Shown: piece by piece, positions 38,784 through 48,386 of the stretch
Position numbering within the stretch: the first letter of the stretch is position 1
Layout of the letters: each line of letters starts with the position of its first letter
Source of the DNA: Portunus trituberculatus
Taxonomy: Eukaryota > Arthropoda > Malacostraca > Decapoda > Portunidae
Length of the DNA stretch: 64,000 nucleotides
Reading direction: 5' to 3'
Assembly (NCBI RefSeq): GCF_017591435.1
Contig: NC_059303.1
Coordinates: forward strand, 18,360,709-18,424,708
Program-made: the position numbers and the translations under genes
The notes under the pieces: generated by a model
The model's input: only the letters and a program-made list of their open reading frames with translations
The model's database searches: none
Told to the model about the DNA's origin: nothing

Positions 38784-41700
38784 CTGAAACACAGCAAATG
38801 GTTCTGTTTTAAATTGTGCAAAGTAAACGGAGCATATCTCAAATCTTAGACATAAATAGAGAGGAAAATAAAAAGGAGCATCTCTCAAATCTCAGACATA
38901 AATAAATGGGAAAAATAAAATGGAGCCCCTCTCAAATCTCGGACACAAACAAATGGTTCAGTTTGGTCTCGGAAATCTAACACATTATATCAAGACTTAA
39001 ATTCCACTACCAGATCCTTCCCCGCCTATGTGATATACATGAGCATAAGAGAACCATGTCAGTCAGTGTCACAAAGATAAATGTTTATCTACCTATTAAG
39101 TGAAGCATATATAGAAAGGCAGGATAGATACAAAACAAGGCTCTCCCATCTTGCTATCTATCTATCAAGTGAAGTACATATAGAAGGGCAAAATAGATAC
39201 AAAGGCTCTCCCTCCATCATGTTATCTATCTATCAAGTGAATTAATTATATATATGGAAGAGCAGGATAAATACAAAACAAGACTCTCTCCTCATCCTGT
39301 TATCTATCAAGTGAATGACATATGGAAGGGCAGGATAGATACAAAACAAGGTTCACTCCCCATCCTGTTATCTATTTAACTTGTGAATTACGTAAGGAAG
39401 AGCAGGACAGATACAAAAGATTCTCTCCATATCTACCTGACACCACGCAAGCTTGTAGTGTTTGATGGAGAACATATGAAAGAGAAATGATACAGAAGAC
39501 TTTCTCCAAATCATCATCTCTCTGACACCACACAATCTTAGTGTTTAATCCCTTCAATACTGACGCTTTTTTATCTTGAGTTTTGGGTGTGATTAGACAA
39601 TTTTATTGACATTAGGAAGGGTCTATGGAGGTCTACAGATTAATGGCCAGAGTCTTCACTATTCTAATCCCCACATAAGTTTCTGAAGCTGTATAAAATC
39701 ATGAAATAGTAACCAGAATGAATAAGAAAACGTGTCCTGGTGCTGAAGGGGTTAATGGTGATCATATGAAATAGCAAGATAGATATAAAAGGCTCTGTCC
39801 CCATCATCCTCTCCCTCTGACACCATGCAAGCTTATAATGACAAGTGATTAATGCCAATCTTGGATGATACATGCCTTTTGTGGCATCTCACTCAACACT
39901 TCCTTGTTCTCCTCATTGCTTGATGAAGAGGAGACAGAGGATTCATGGTCGTCTTGGTTGTCCTTCTCCTCTTCACCCTTCTCTTCTTTCTCCACACCCT
40001 GCACTTCCTTGCCACTCAGTCTGTCCTCGCTTACTTCCTTGTTTGTGAATGCTGAGAGAGTAAGAAGAATGAGTGTGTGTGTTTTGGTGTACAGGTGAAA
40101 TATTAAATCTTTCTCTTACATCTTAGTTCTTTATTTATCTCTCCCAGCCCCTCCTCTATCTCTTCTAGCCTTCCTTCACCTCTTTCAACCTTCCTCCATC
40201 TCTCTTAGCTTTTTCTCTTCCTCTCCCAACCTTTCTTCACCTCTTCTAACCTTCCTCCTTCTCCTCCTCTCCCAGTCTTTCCTCCACCTCTCCTAGCCTT
40301 TCCTCCTTCTCTCCCAACCTTTCTCCAACTCTCTAACCTTCCCTTCACTTCTCCCAACCTTTCTCCTCTTCCAGTCTTCCTCCACCTCTCCAACCTTCCT
40401 CTCTCTCTCTCTCTTAGCTATTTCTCTTCCTTTCCCAGTATTCTTCTACCTCTCTTAACCTTCCTCCTCCTCTCCCAACCTCCCTCCTCTTCTCCTAGCC
40501 TTCCTCCATATCTCTAATCTTCCCTCCACCTCTCCTATCATCCCTCCACTTCTCCCAACCATCCCTCCCACTCTTCCAGCCTCCCTACAGACTCACAGTG
40601 AGTTTGGTCACTAAGAGGCGTCCTGGGAACCCTGGAGGTGGGTGAACGAGGGTCCAGGTCCTCGCTGATGGCCACTGTGCTGGGGTCAATGAGGCGGGAC
40701 GGCTTGAGGGAGAACGGGCGTCTGCGTGTCTCCTTTGTTTCCACTACTATGGGGGTGCGTTCCAGCTGGGAGGAAGTGTGGGTTAGTGTGACGGGAGGTG
40801 CAGGAGACTTATTGGTGTTATTGTTATTGTTATTATTATTAGAGAGGTTTTCAAGGTATTTATTTTGGGTAACTCTTTACTGTTCAGCAATCATTTTCTT
40901 TCACTACTAAATCATTTCTTTATCTATCATTCTATTTCTCTACTCAAACATTTATTTGTCATTTTATTCCTCTACTAAATTATTTCTTTATCTATCATTT
41001 TATCCCTCTAGTTAAACATTTCTTTATCTATTATTTCATTCCTCTACTCAATCATTTCTTTATTCATCATCTCATTCCTCAACTTAATCATTTCCCTTAC
41101 TTAATTATCTAGTCAGGTACAGAGATCAGAATATTTAGCCAGTTTCCTTTTGCCAATAGTTAAGGTGTGTGACAGGCCAGTGTACCCTCCCGGCCATCCC
41201 TCTAGCTCACCTCGGTACTGGGGGAGCGTGGGTCAAAGGGAAGCACCTTGGTCGCTGGGGTGCCGTTGCTGCCCCTCTCAGGGGTGTCGGTTACCTGTCA
41301 GAAGATTAGTGGTGATGGTGGTGGTGGTGGTGATTATTGTTACTGTTGTTTGCAGTAGTGGTGGTAGCAGTGGTAGAAATGGGGGTAATAAGGGTAATAA
41401 TGGCAGTGGTGGTGGTGGTGGTTGGAGTAGTAGTATAAAAGAGAAACATCACTGAAGACATGTTAGTATTAGTGGGCAACTAACCAAACCATCAACTCAG
41501 CAAACTAGTACACAAAAATTATCCAGAGAAAATAAAAAATAGAAATGAAAAATAAATAAATAAACAAATAAGTAAAGACACAAATCATTCCACACAACAC
41601 AAACCACAAACACACCCAACTAACCAAAACACAACACAACACAAAACATCATTAAACACACCCTAGTCTAACTTTATCACCCCCCCCAAAAAAAAATACT

Positions 41701-42076
41701 TAACCTAACCTTGCACTAACTTTCCCTAAACCTACCCTAACTTACTCAAACCTTCCCTAACTTACCCTAACCTTACTAAAACCAACCCTAACTTAACCAA
41801 CCCCACCCTAATTTAGCCAAACCTAACCTAACTTACCTAATCTTGCCCTAAACTTACCCTCCTCCTATTCTACCCTAAATTACTCAAACCTAACCTAACT
41901 TAAACTAACCCAACACTATCCTAACCCCCAACATCCCCCCCCAAAGCCACACTAACAGAGATGGGTGTCCTGGTGATGTTGTCTGAGGGGGAGCGGGGGT
42001 CACTCTTGAGGACGTGGGTGGAGCGAGGGGGGGTGTGCATCATCTCCTCCAGGTACTTGCTGGTAAGGCCGCCCAT
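38586..42076 (-). CDS. CDCA3-like: CDCA3/Tome-1-like mitotic regulator (5 exons, 248 aa)
   Basis: Five minus-strand exons (41957-42076, 41211-41294, 40597-40765, 39876-40051, 38586-38783) join in phase to a 747-nt CDS. The protein starts MGGLTSKYLEE and has three copies of a DPRSP-x(n)-RTP(I/L/M) motif: DPRSPSDNITRTPI, DPRSPSTELERTPI (split over an intron) and DPRSPTSRVPRTPL. Vertebrate CDCA3 (Tome-1) begins MG and carries two such motifs; it is an APC/C substrate linked to SCF-dependent Wee1 degradation at mitotic entry. Length (268 aa in human) and start agree. The middle is acidic and serine-rich, and there are many SP/TP sites fitting CDK phosphorylation. No KEN box is visible. Intron 4 needs a GC-AG splice. 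A possible poly(A) signal (ATTAAA, minus strand) is at 37919-37924. Function is inferred from the motif only. Confidence 0.75.
38796..38972. repeat. ~57-bp array beside the last CDCA3-like acceptor
   Basis: Three units of GGAGCATCTCTCAAATCTCA followed by GACATAAATA and GGAAAATAAAA. Confidence 0.8.
39060..39540. repeat. ~70-85-bp minisatellite
   Basis: Units share TATCTATCAAGTGAA, TATGGAAGGGCAGGATAGAT, ACAAAACAAGG and CTCTCCCCATC. A diverged unit resumes after the MITE at 39760-39850. Confidence 0.82.
39545..39755 (+). mobile_element. TTAA-flanked MITE, copy E
   Basis: 211 bp with TTAA at both ends. It starts TTAATCCCTTCAATACTGAC and ends GTGTCCTGGTGCTGAAGGGG before TTAA. Confidence 0.88.
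39876..40051 (-). CDS. CDCA3-like: CDCA3-like exon 4 (acidic, GC donor)
   Basis: Phase 1 in. SFTNKEVSEDRLSGKEVQG, then a Glu/Asp/Ser-rich stretch ending LSEMPQK. The only donor that keeps phase with the last exon is AAAAG/GCATGT, a GC-AG intron. Without splicing the frame stops after nine more codons. Confidence 0.62.
40100..40580. repeat. CCTCTCCYAACCTTYCTCC minisatellite
   Basis: About 20 short pyrimidine units in CDCA3-like intron 3; period variable, 18-25 bp. Confidence 0.78.
40597..40765 (-). CDS. CDCA3-like: CDCA3-like exon 3
   Basis: Phase 0 in, phase 1 out at donor GTGAGT. LERTPIVVETKETRRRPFSL is followed by the third motif DPRSPTSRVPRTPL. Confidence 0.78.
40820..41110. repeat. ~37-bp ATTTCTTTATCTATCATTTT array
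   Basis: Five to six units with CATTCCTCTACTNAATCATT in CDCA3-like intron 2. Confidence 0.8.
41211..41294 (-). CDS. CDCA3-like: CDCA3-like exon 2
   Basis: 28 codons, phase 0 on both sides. VTDTPERGSNGTPATKVLPF then DPRSPSTE; the motif is completed as LERTPI in exon 3. Confidence 0.78.
41690..41925. repeat. CCTAA/ACCCTAACTT degenerate telomere-like repeat
   Basis: Degenerate CTAACCTAACC and CCCTAACTTA runs in CDCA3-like intron 1. Arthropod telomeres use TTAGG (CCTAA); similar runs occur at 28474-28800 and 31490-31645. Confidence 0.65.
41957..42076 (-). CDS. CDCA3-like: CDCA3-like exon 1 (start codon)
   Basis: ATG at 42074-42076; MGGLTSKYLEEMMHTPP, then DPRSPSDNITRTPIS; ends phase 0 at donor GTTAGT. 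A polypyrimidine-AG just upstream of the ATG suggests a 5'UTR exon further upstream. Confidence 0.75.
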
Positions 42077-42119
42077 GCTGGTGGTGGTGGTGGTGGTGCT
42101 GGGGGAGGGTGGGGGCAAG

Positions 42120-42835
42120 GTTAATGCTAGAAATAATGATGGAAAGGAGTAAGAAGGCATAGAAAAGAGTAAAAAAAGGGGTAAAAGAAAGAATTAAAAA
42201 AAGGGGAAGAAAGTAAAAAAAAAATAGGAGTAAAGGAGTAAATAATAGTTAGAGTAAAAGAGTAGTAGAGAAAAGTAGAGAGGAGTAAAAGAGGAGAAAA
42301 ATAAGGAGAAAAAAGTAAATAAGTAAAAGAAAGGCTAAAAAGAGTAGGAGTAAAAAGAGAAGATTGTAAAGTAAATAAGAGCAAAAAAAGGTAGAAAAAG
42401 TAAATAAAAGTAAGATGTGAGTAAATAAGAGAAAAAAAGAGTAAATACACATAAAAGCCTAAAAAAGTAGGAAATAAGAATAAAAATAGAGTAAATAAAG
42501 CATAAAAAGAGCAAATAGAGTAAAAAGTAAATAAAGAGTAAAATAAGAATAAAAAACGAGTAAATAAAGAGTAAAAAGGGTAAAATGAGTATATGAGTAA
42601 AAAAAGAGAATGTAGGAGTAAAAAAAGTGAAATAAAGAGTAAAATAGTAAAAAGGAGTAAAAAAAAAGTATATTAGAGTAAAAGAAGATTAAAAAGTTCA
42701 AAAGAGCATATAAGAGTAAAAAAAAAAGTACAAGAGTGAAAGAAAGAGTGAAGAGTAAAAAGGTAAAATAGTAAGTTTTAAAAAAAGTAAAAAAAAAATT
42801 AAGTTAATGCTAAAAAAAAAAAAAAAAATAACGAT
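42120..42835. repeat. AAAGAGTAAATAA purine array
   Basis: About 700 bp of short variable units (AGAGTAAAAAA, AGTAAATAAG) upstream of the CDCA3-like start codon. Confidence 0.8.
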
Positions 42836-43061
42836 AACAATAATCAAGGGAAAAACAAGGAGAAACAGCTAATGACAATAGATGAAATAGGGAAAAAAAA
42901 CGGAGGAAGAAGTGGAAAGAAAGAAAAGATGGATACGTAAAAAGGATAAATGAAGAAAAGAAAGGATAAAAGAAAAAAAATAGCTCTGGATACAACTATG
43001 CACCAAAAATACATAAAATATTGATCACTTGAAACGAAAATACGAAAAAAATATATAAACT

Positions 43062-43063
43062 TC

Positions 43064-43094
<31 letters not shown>

Positions 43095-43096
43095 GA
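43062..43096. repeat. (AC)n microsatellite
   Basis: About 15 AC units in the intergenic region. Confidence 0.93.
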
Positions 43097-43797
43097 TGAG
43101 GAGGAGCACATGTACATGGTGTGTGAGGTGCAGTGGTAGCGAGAAAGGCGTATGTCAGGAAAGGTCAGGCCTGCGCAGGTCACCCGTCCTTCACCGCAGG
43201 TTTGAAAATGTAAACAAACTGCCGCCTCGAGGCCTCAAAGGGATACGAGCACACTATCATTTATTATTTTTTTTTTCTTTATTTCAAGTGTTTAGATAGA
43301 CAAACTCATTTGTTGATATACATAGTAACTTTTTTTAGTTATCTTCAAAGTATTCTATTCCACAAAGAGTCTATATAATGAACTATCACAAGAGTTCTTT
43401 ATAATTGTCTTCTGGCGGTAATGTCTCTCTCTATATTTTTTCACTGTTTCTATATAAGTTTAATTATCTTTTGCAGGAGGTTTATAAATCATTCTTTCTA
43501 GCCGTTCTGATTTTACTCTCCATTAAAACACAAAAACTATAGGTAGGTATGTAAATAACACTTTCCATGACCCTAAATAACCGTTCCCCATAGAAAAAAC
43601 TACAATAATATTAACTCGCGTATTTTTAAGTACTGGTTTTGATAAATTTAATGAGCAATGAACTAAAATAAGCAGAAATAGAGATCATAACACGGCTGAT
43701 GGACACTCCCCCGTCAGTCCCCCTTGGTCTCGCTTCAGGCCAGGCGGGGTTAGCGGCTTGTTAATTTTTCTTATTTTCTTTGTGACAGTGCGGCAAA

Positions 43798-43826
43798 ATG
43801 TATAAATTAGTGAAGGGAAGGTTCGG
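43798..43826 (+). CDS. OPA1: OPA1 exon 1 (start codon, presequence)
   Basis: ATG at 43798-43800 reads MYKLVKGRF plus two bases, then a perfect GTGAGT donor. The phase-2 end fits exactly the single-base start of exon 2. The basic, acid-free start suits a mitochondrial targeting sequence. Confidence 0.75.
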
Positions 43827-45768
43827 GTGAGTGCTATTCCTTCTTTCTGTGTGGTGAGACGAGTGTACGTGCTGTAGAAGTAGTTAAATACGGCGTGTTT
43901 GAGTGTTTCCCAATCCACCGTCAAGTTTATGTATTTTTTGTTTTATTTAGTTTTTTCCCTGCAGGAATGTGTAGTTGAGGGGCAAGTGTCCATGTATCAC
44001 TGGGGGGATTAAGGAATGTGTGTGGTTTTACTGAGATTGTTTTTATTTTCCAGTATGTATTATTTTCCTTTTCGCCGGTAATTTTTGTCATCAGATCTAT
44101 TTTATATACGACTCATCTGTCCCTGTGTGTCTTTGCGCTTGTGTCTGTGTTTCAGTGCTGTGTTGTCTGGGTGGTGTGTGTGTGTGTGTAGTGTTTGTTA
44201 TATTAAAGATTGATTATCATTGTTTACTTTTTATATTGTGCCAGAAGTAGATAGTATTGCAGTAACGTTTGTGTCTTTGTCCGAGAGTTTGGTATGGTTA
44301 GGTTTGGTTAATGGGCACTGCAACACTGAATTGTAACTTTGCACCTTTGCCACACCATGAATGTCAACGTTGCAAAGGTTTTGAAGAAGTTGAACTAAGC
44401 AAAGTTGCACTGCCAATTTTCCACAACTTTGAACAAGAACAAAGACTTTTAAAGAAATTGCTGCAGCTGCAGGAGGAGATTGGCCAGGAGGGCATGGAGG
44501 AGGAGGATGACTTATAGATATTAGTTTAGGCTGTGTTTTAACAAAAAAAAAAAAAGAAAGAATAATTGATGCATTTCTCTATCTTGTAAAAGCATGTTTC
44601 TGATGTTGCATTAAAGTTTACAATGTAATTTAGCAGTCAGACCAGAAAAAAGTCATAAATCACACTGTGGGGGCCAAACAGTCACACTGATCCAGCGGCA
44701 AAGTCACAGTCAAAGCCATGCCAATCTTTGGGCTTGGTTTATGATAATTCAGTTCATGGGCCTTATTGGTGATCCTTTTATCGTACTTTTGGCCTGAAAT
44801 AAATTGTTAGTCTTGAAGTTAATGTACCAAGGTTGTTTCTATAATCCTCTTATTACTGGGAAGTGAAGAAACTTGTACTGTAACTCACTTATCAGATTGA
44901 CACAGAACACATCAAGTAGTAATTTAAGATAAAAGGTGAAAAAAGGGGTTTGGTAATTAAGAGATAGGAGCATGTCAATATCCATCACCACCAGCTTATC
45001 ATTTATCTCACTAACTATTAAACTTTACACTACAGTCTATAGTGAGGCCTGGACAGTGTTGTACCCACAAATAATTACCATAGAAGCAGTATGCAGAGTT
45101 GGTTTTGGTGTTACAGGTATGCGGTGCGGGTGGTGGGCGGCACACAGGCCAGGTGGGCGCGGCAGAAGCTGTCTGGCCGTGGAGAACAAGAGGCGGTAAG
45201 TGTGGTGGGTTGTGCTCATGACATTGCTGCCTCTTTGGATCACCGAGGCTTGTGTGTTACTAATAGCATTGTGTTGTCTCAGTATTGTAACAGTCTTTTC
45301 CCTTGCCTGACTCACAATGACAATATCCCACACTTGGATCATTAAAACTAGAGATGTACCGATGCATCGGAATCGGCGGTATCGGCCCATTTTTTGGGTA
45401 TCAGTATCGGTATCGATACCTAAAAGGAATTTACTACTTAGTGATATATTCAATATAAGATGTTGATGGTACCAAATTAATATAATACAGCGTATTAAGT
45501 TTCTATGGTGATTACCGTATGTCATAGAATACTGTTTTCTGTGGTAATAAGCCAAAACCTCTAAATTGGACGTGTATGAAACGTGTATAGGCTGAACTCC
45601 GGCATCCTGTCACACAGTCGGTTATGAGTCACCACGCATTCTCACTGTCTCTCAGTCAGACGCTGCTCCTCCACCCACACAAAGTTCACACAGGTGAAAA
45701 GCTTATGTTTTTGAACTATAATCTAAGAATGTCAAACTTCAGATATTGAGAATCCAACAAAATGATTT

Positions 45769-45851
<83 letters not shown>

Positions 45852-48316
45852 GCATTTTGCATTATTGTAAATAACAGCATATTCTTATTTGATTTATAAT
45901 TAACAGTGCTAGTGCTAGCCTTTTCCAAGATATCATACTGGAATAGGTGGAAGCTCAAATTATATATGTATATTAATTTTAATGCAAGTTTAATTTTTGA
46001 GTTACTTGTGTTAACCTAAGGATGTAAAATTCCATAACTAAGAAAGTAACGATTCTGTTTTGTAATCATGTGCATTGTGTATAATTTGTTGCATATTAAT
46101 TATTTAAGATCATAGCAATACACTAGAAATTTAGAATAAACTAAACTTTTTCTATTTAATTGAAAAGATTAGGTGAAAGCTCATTTTTCTGAATTGGTCT
46201 ACTAATGTGTAATGAATTAATATCAAAGGATGTCAGATTTAATTAAAGGGAAACATACACAACAAAATGAGTTTCTTTTGCTAATATTTTGTGTCTGTTT
46301 TACAATTTTAATAATTTTAAAAATATTTTTGATCGCCAAAATATCGTCAATAAAATTAATAATGAAAATGCACAAGACGAAATGGTCGCTAAAGGAGTAA
46401 GAATTTCAAATAAGTGACAAGAATCAGAAGACTGAGAAGATATTCATTGCAATTACTGAGTAATTTACCTTTGCAAATGGCTTCAAAAAGCTTCTAGAAT
46501 TGCTCCTATTTCACAAACGTTCTCAGAAGGACTTACAGCATCCCCCAAAACAAAGCCTCCCATCTGATAACGCTCGCCGTCCACCAACTCATCCTGGTGT
46601 CCAGTGCAGTAATCACTATAAGTAGTAGTATCGGTATCAGCCCAATTAGGTGGTATCGGTATCGGAATTGGCCAAAATTTTGGTATCGGTACATCTCTAA
46701 TTAAAACATTGGTGTTATAAATCATCTGCTCATTCTCATTTAAGAGGGAGGTTTCAAGATATTTATCCTATTCTTGTGGCTAATTCTCGCAGACCTTCTT
46801 GGGGACTGGCATCTAAGTGGATCTTTTTATTTAATAATTTTTGTTGCCCTTGCCCAGATTTCCCCTCTTATGTAAAAAATAAATAAATAAATAATGCAAT
46901 ATTCTTTTCCTTTCTTCATTCTCAGCTAGGGCAAGTGGTGGTGCCCATAGCGAGACACTTCACCTCGCTGCATAACACTCGCGGGGCATTGCTGCGGCTG
47001 CCGGAGCCTAGGTACAGCGCGCCCCAGAGAGGCATTGGCATGCTGGTGGCCCGGGTGCTGCGTGGTGCTCTCAAGATACGTTACCTTCTCCTGGGCGGGA
47101 GCATTGCAGGAGGCAGCGCTCTAGCCAAGGTGTGGCCCCACAGCTGGGTAGTGTGTAATTCACTGTTTGATCTGCTGCAGTCTCTGACGAGACAGCCAGA
47201 CGTTACCCTACGGAACGAGCTCAGAGCTCATTACAGGCAACCCCCGTTTAACGAAGGGGTTACGTTCCTAAAAAACACTTCGTTAAGCGAAACTTCGTTA
47301 AGCGAACCGATTATAACAAGTTTAACCCCTGATTTGAACTTCCATTGAGAATAAGCAAAGTGAGAGTGCATCATAGTACAGTGAAAGGTTTAATGAAAGT
47401 AAAAAATTATGAAGTTAAACATTTAGGTAGTTTAATTTAAGTCATTATAATGTACACTAATGTATGTATGTATGTAACTTTGTATGCAACCTGTGGAATG
47501 TAAACAAAGGGCGCATCATTGTACTGCATACAAAACTTATGTACCACATTTCCACAAGGCTTTCCATTTTATCCATTGTAGAGTCACGAGTTCAGGTGGT
47601 TCTTTTAGCTTGCAAGGAAGATACGGTCTCACCAGCCTTCTTAATAGAGTCTGCTGACTTGAAAATAGAGACAGTATAATATGGAGTCAAGATAGTGGCC
47701 AGCACTGCTATAGTTTTCTGGCCTCTCTCGTGTCTGTGAATAATATCTAGCTTCATTTGGAGAGTAAGAGACTTCCTGGTCTTCTTACGAACACTAGGCC
47801 AATTGCAGGGCATTTTGGTGGTAAGTTGAGCTAGGGAAGACAAGCTGCTGCTGACGCTGTTATGTTTTGACTGGGGAGTGAATGTTGCCCGTGTTGTCCA
47901 CGAGAGACTTGATCTTGATCTTGATCTTTATTCTATAGAGGTCCCAGGATTTTTCCTGAGGCAGGCCTTAGTACCAGCAGCTCCTGGTGTATTCAAAAGC
48001 CTGTCAGCTTGCGTGATATGGTGGGGCTTTCAAATTTGGAAAAAAATTACCTGGATAAAATTTCGTTAATGCAAGTTTGGTGTTCGTTAAACGAGCAGTT
48101 GGTAGTAAAGTGAAACCTTCGTTGTAGCGAAATTTTGTTGTGTGAACCTTCGTTAAACGGGGGTTGCCTGTATTTCCGATCTTGGGATAGGTCTGAGACC
48201 AGGCACACACCACACACCGGGACAACAAGGTCACAACTCCTCAATTTACATCCCGTACCTACTCACTGCTAGGTGAACAGGGCTACGTGAAAGGAGACAC
48301 ACCCAAATATCTCCAC

Positions 48317-48386
<70 letters not shown>

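Larger units (their letters stand above)
42077..43797. promoter_or_regulatory. Probable bidirectional promoter region between CDCA3-like and OPA1
   Basis: The two start codons face away from each other 1.7 kb apart. 42120-42830 is an A/G-rich AAAGAGTAA-type repeat; 43062-43096 is (AC)n. Two more GC-rich, non-repetitive stretches (43100-43235 and 43690-43760) could hold promoters or 5'UTR exons. The minus-strand sequence near 43195 has a good donor-like G/GTGAAG. No TATA box or TSS can be fixed. Confidence 0.35.
47153..48317 (-). mobile_element. tRNA-derived SINE split by a transposon
   Basis: The minus-strand copy of the SINE at 10487 is divided in two: 47153-47233 (3' body) and 48171-48317 (5' body). 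The tRNA head is lost and (GT)n follows directly. The insert is 47234-48170. Confidence 0.92.

Noticed and set aside
42127..42701. Phe/Tyr/Leu-rich minus-strand frames
   Set aside because: Translation of the AAAGAGTAAATAA purine array; no start context or conserved residues.
46483..46725. Minus-strand frame at the right end of the hAT element
   Set aside because: Its first part translates the GGTATCGG subterminal repeats; the rest does not resemble a transposase well enough to call.
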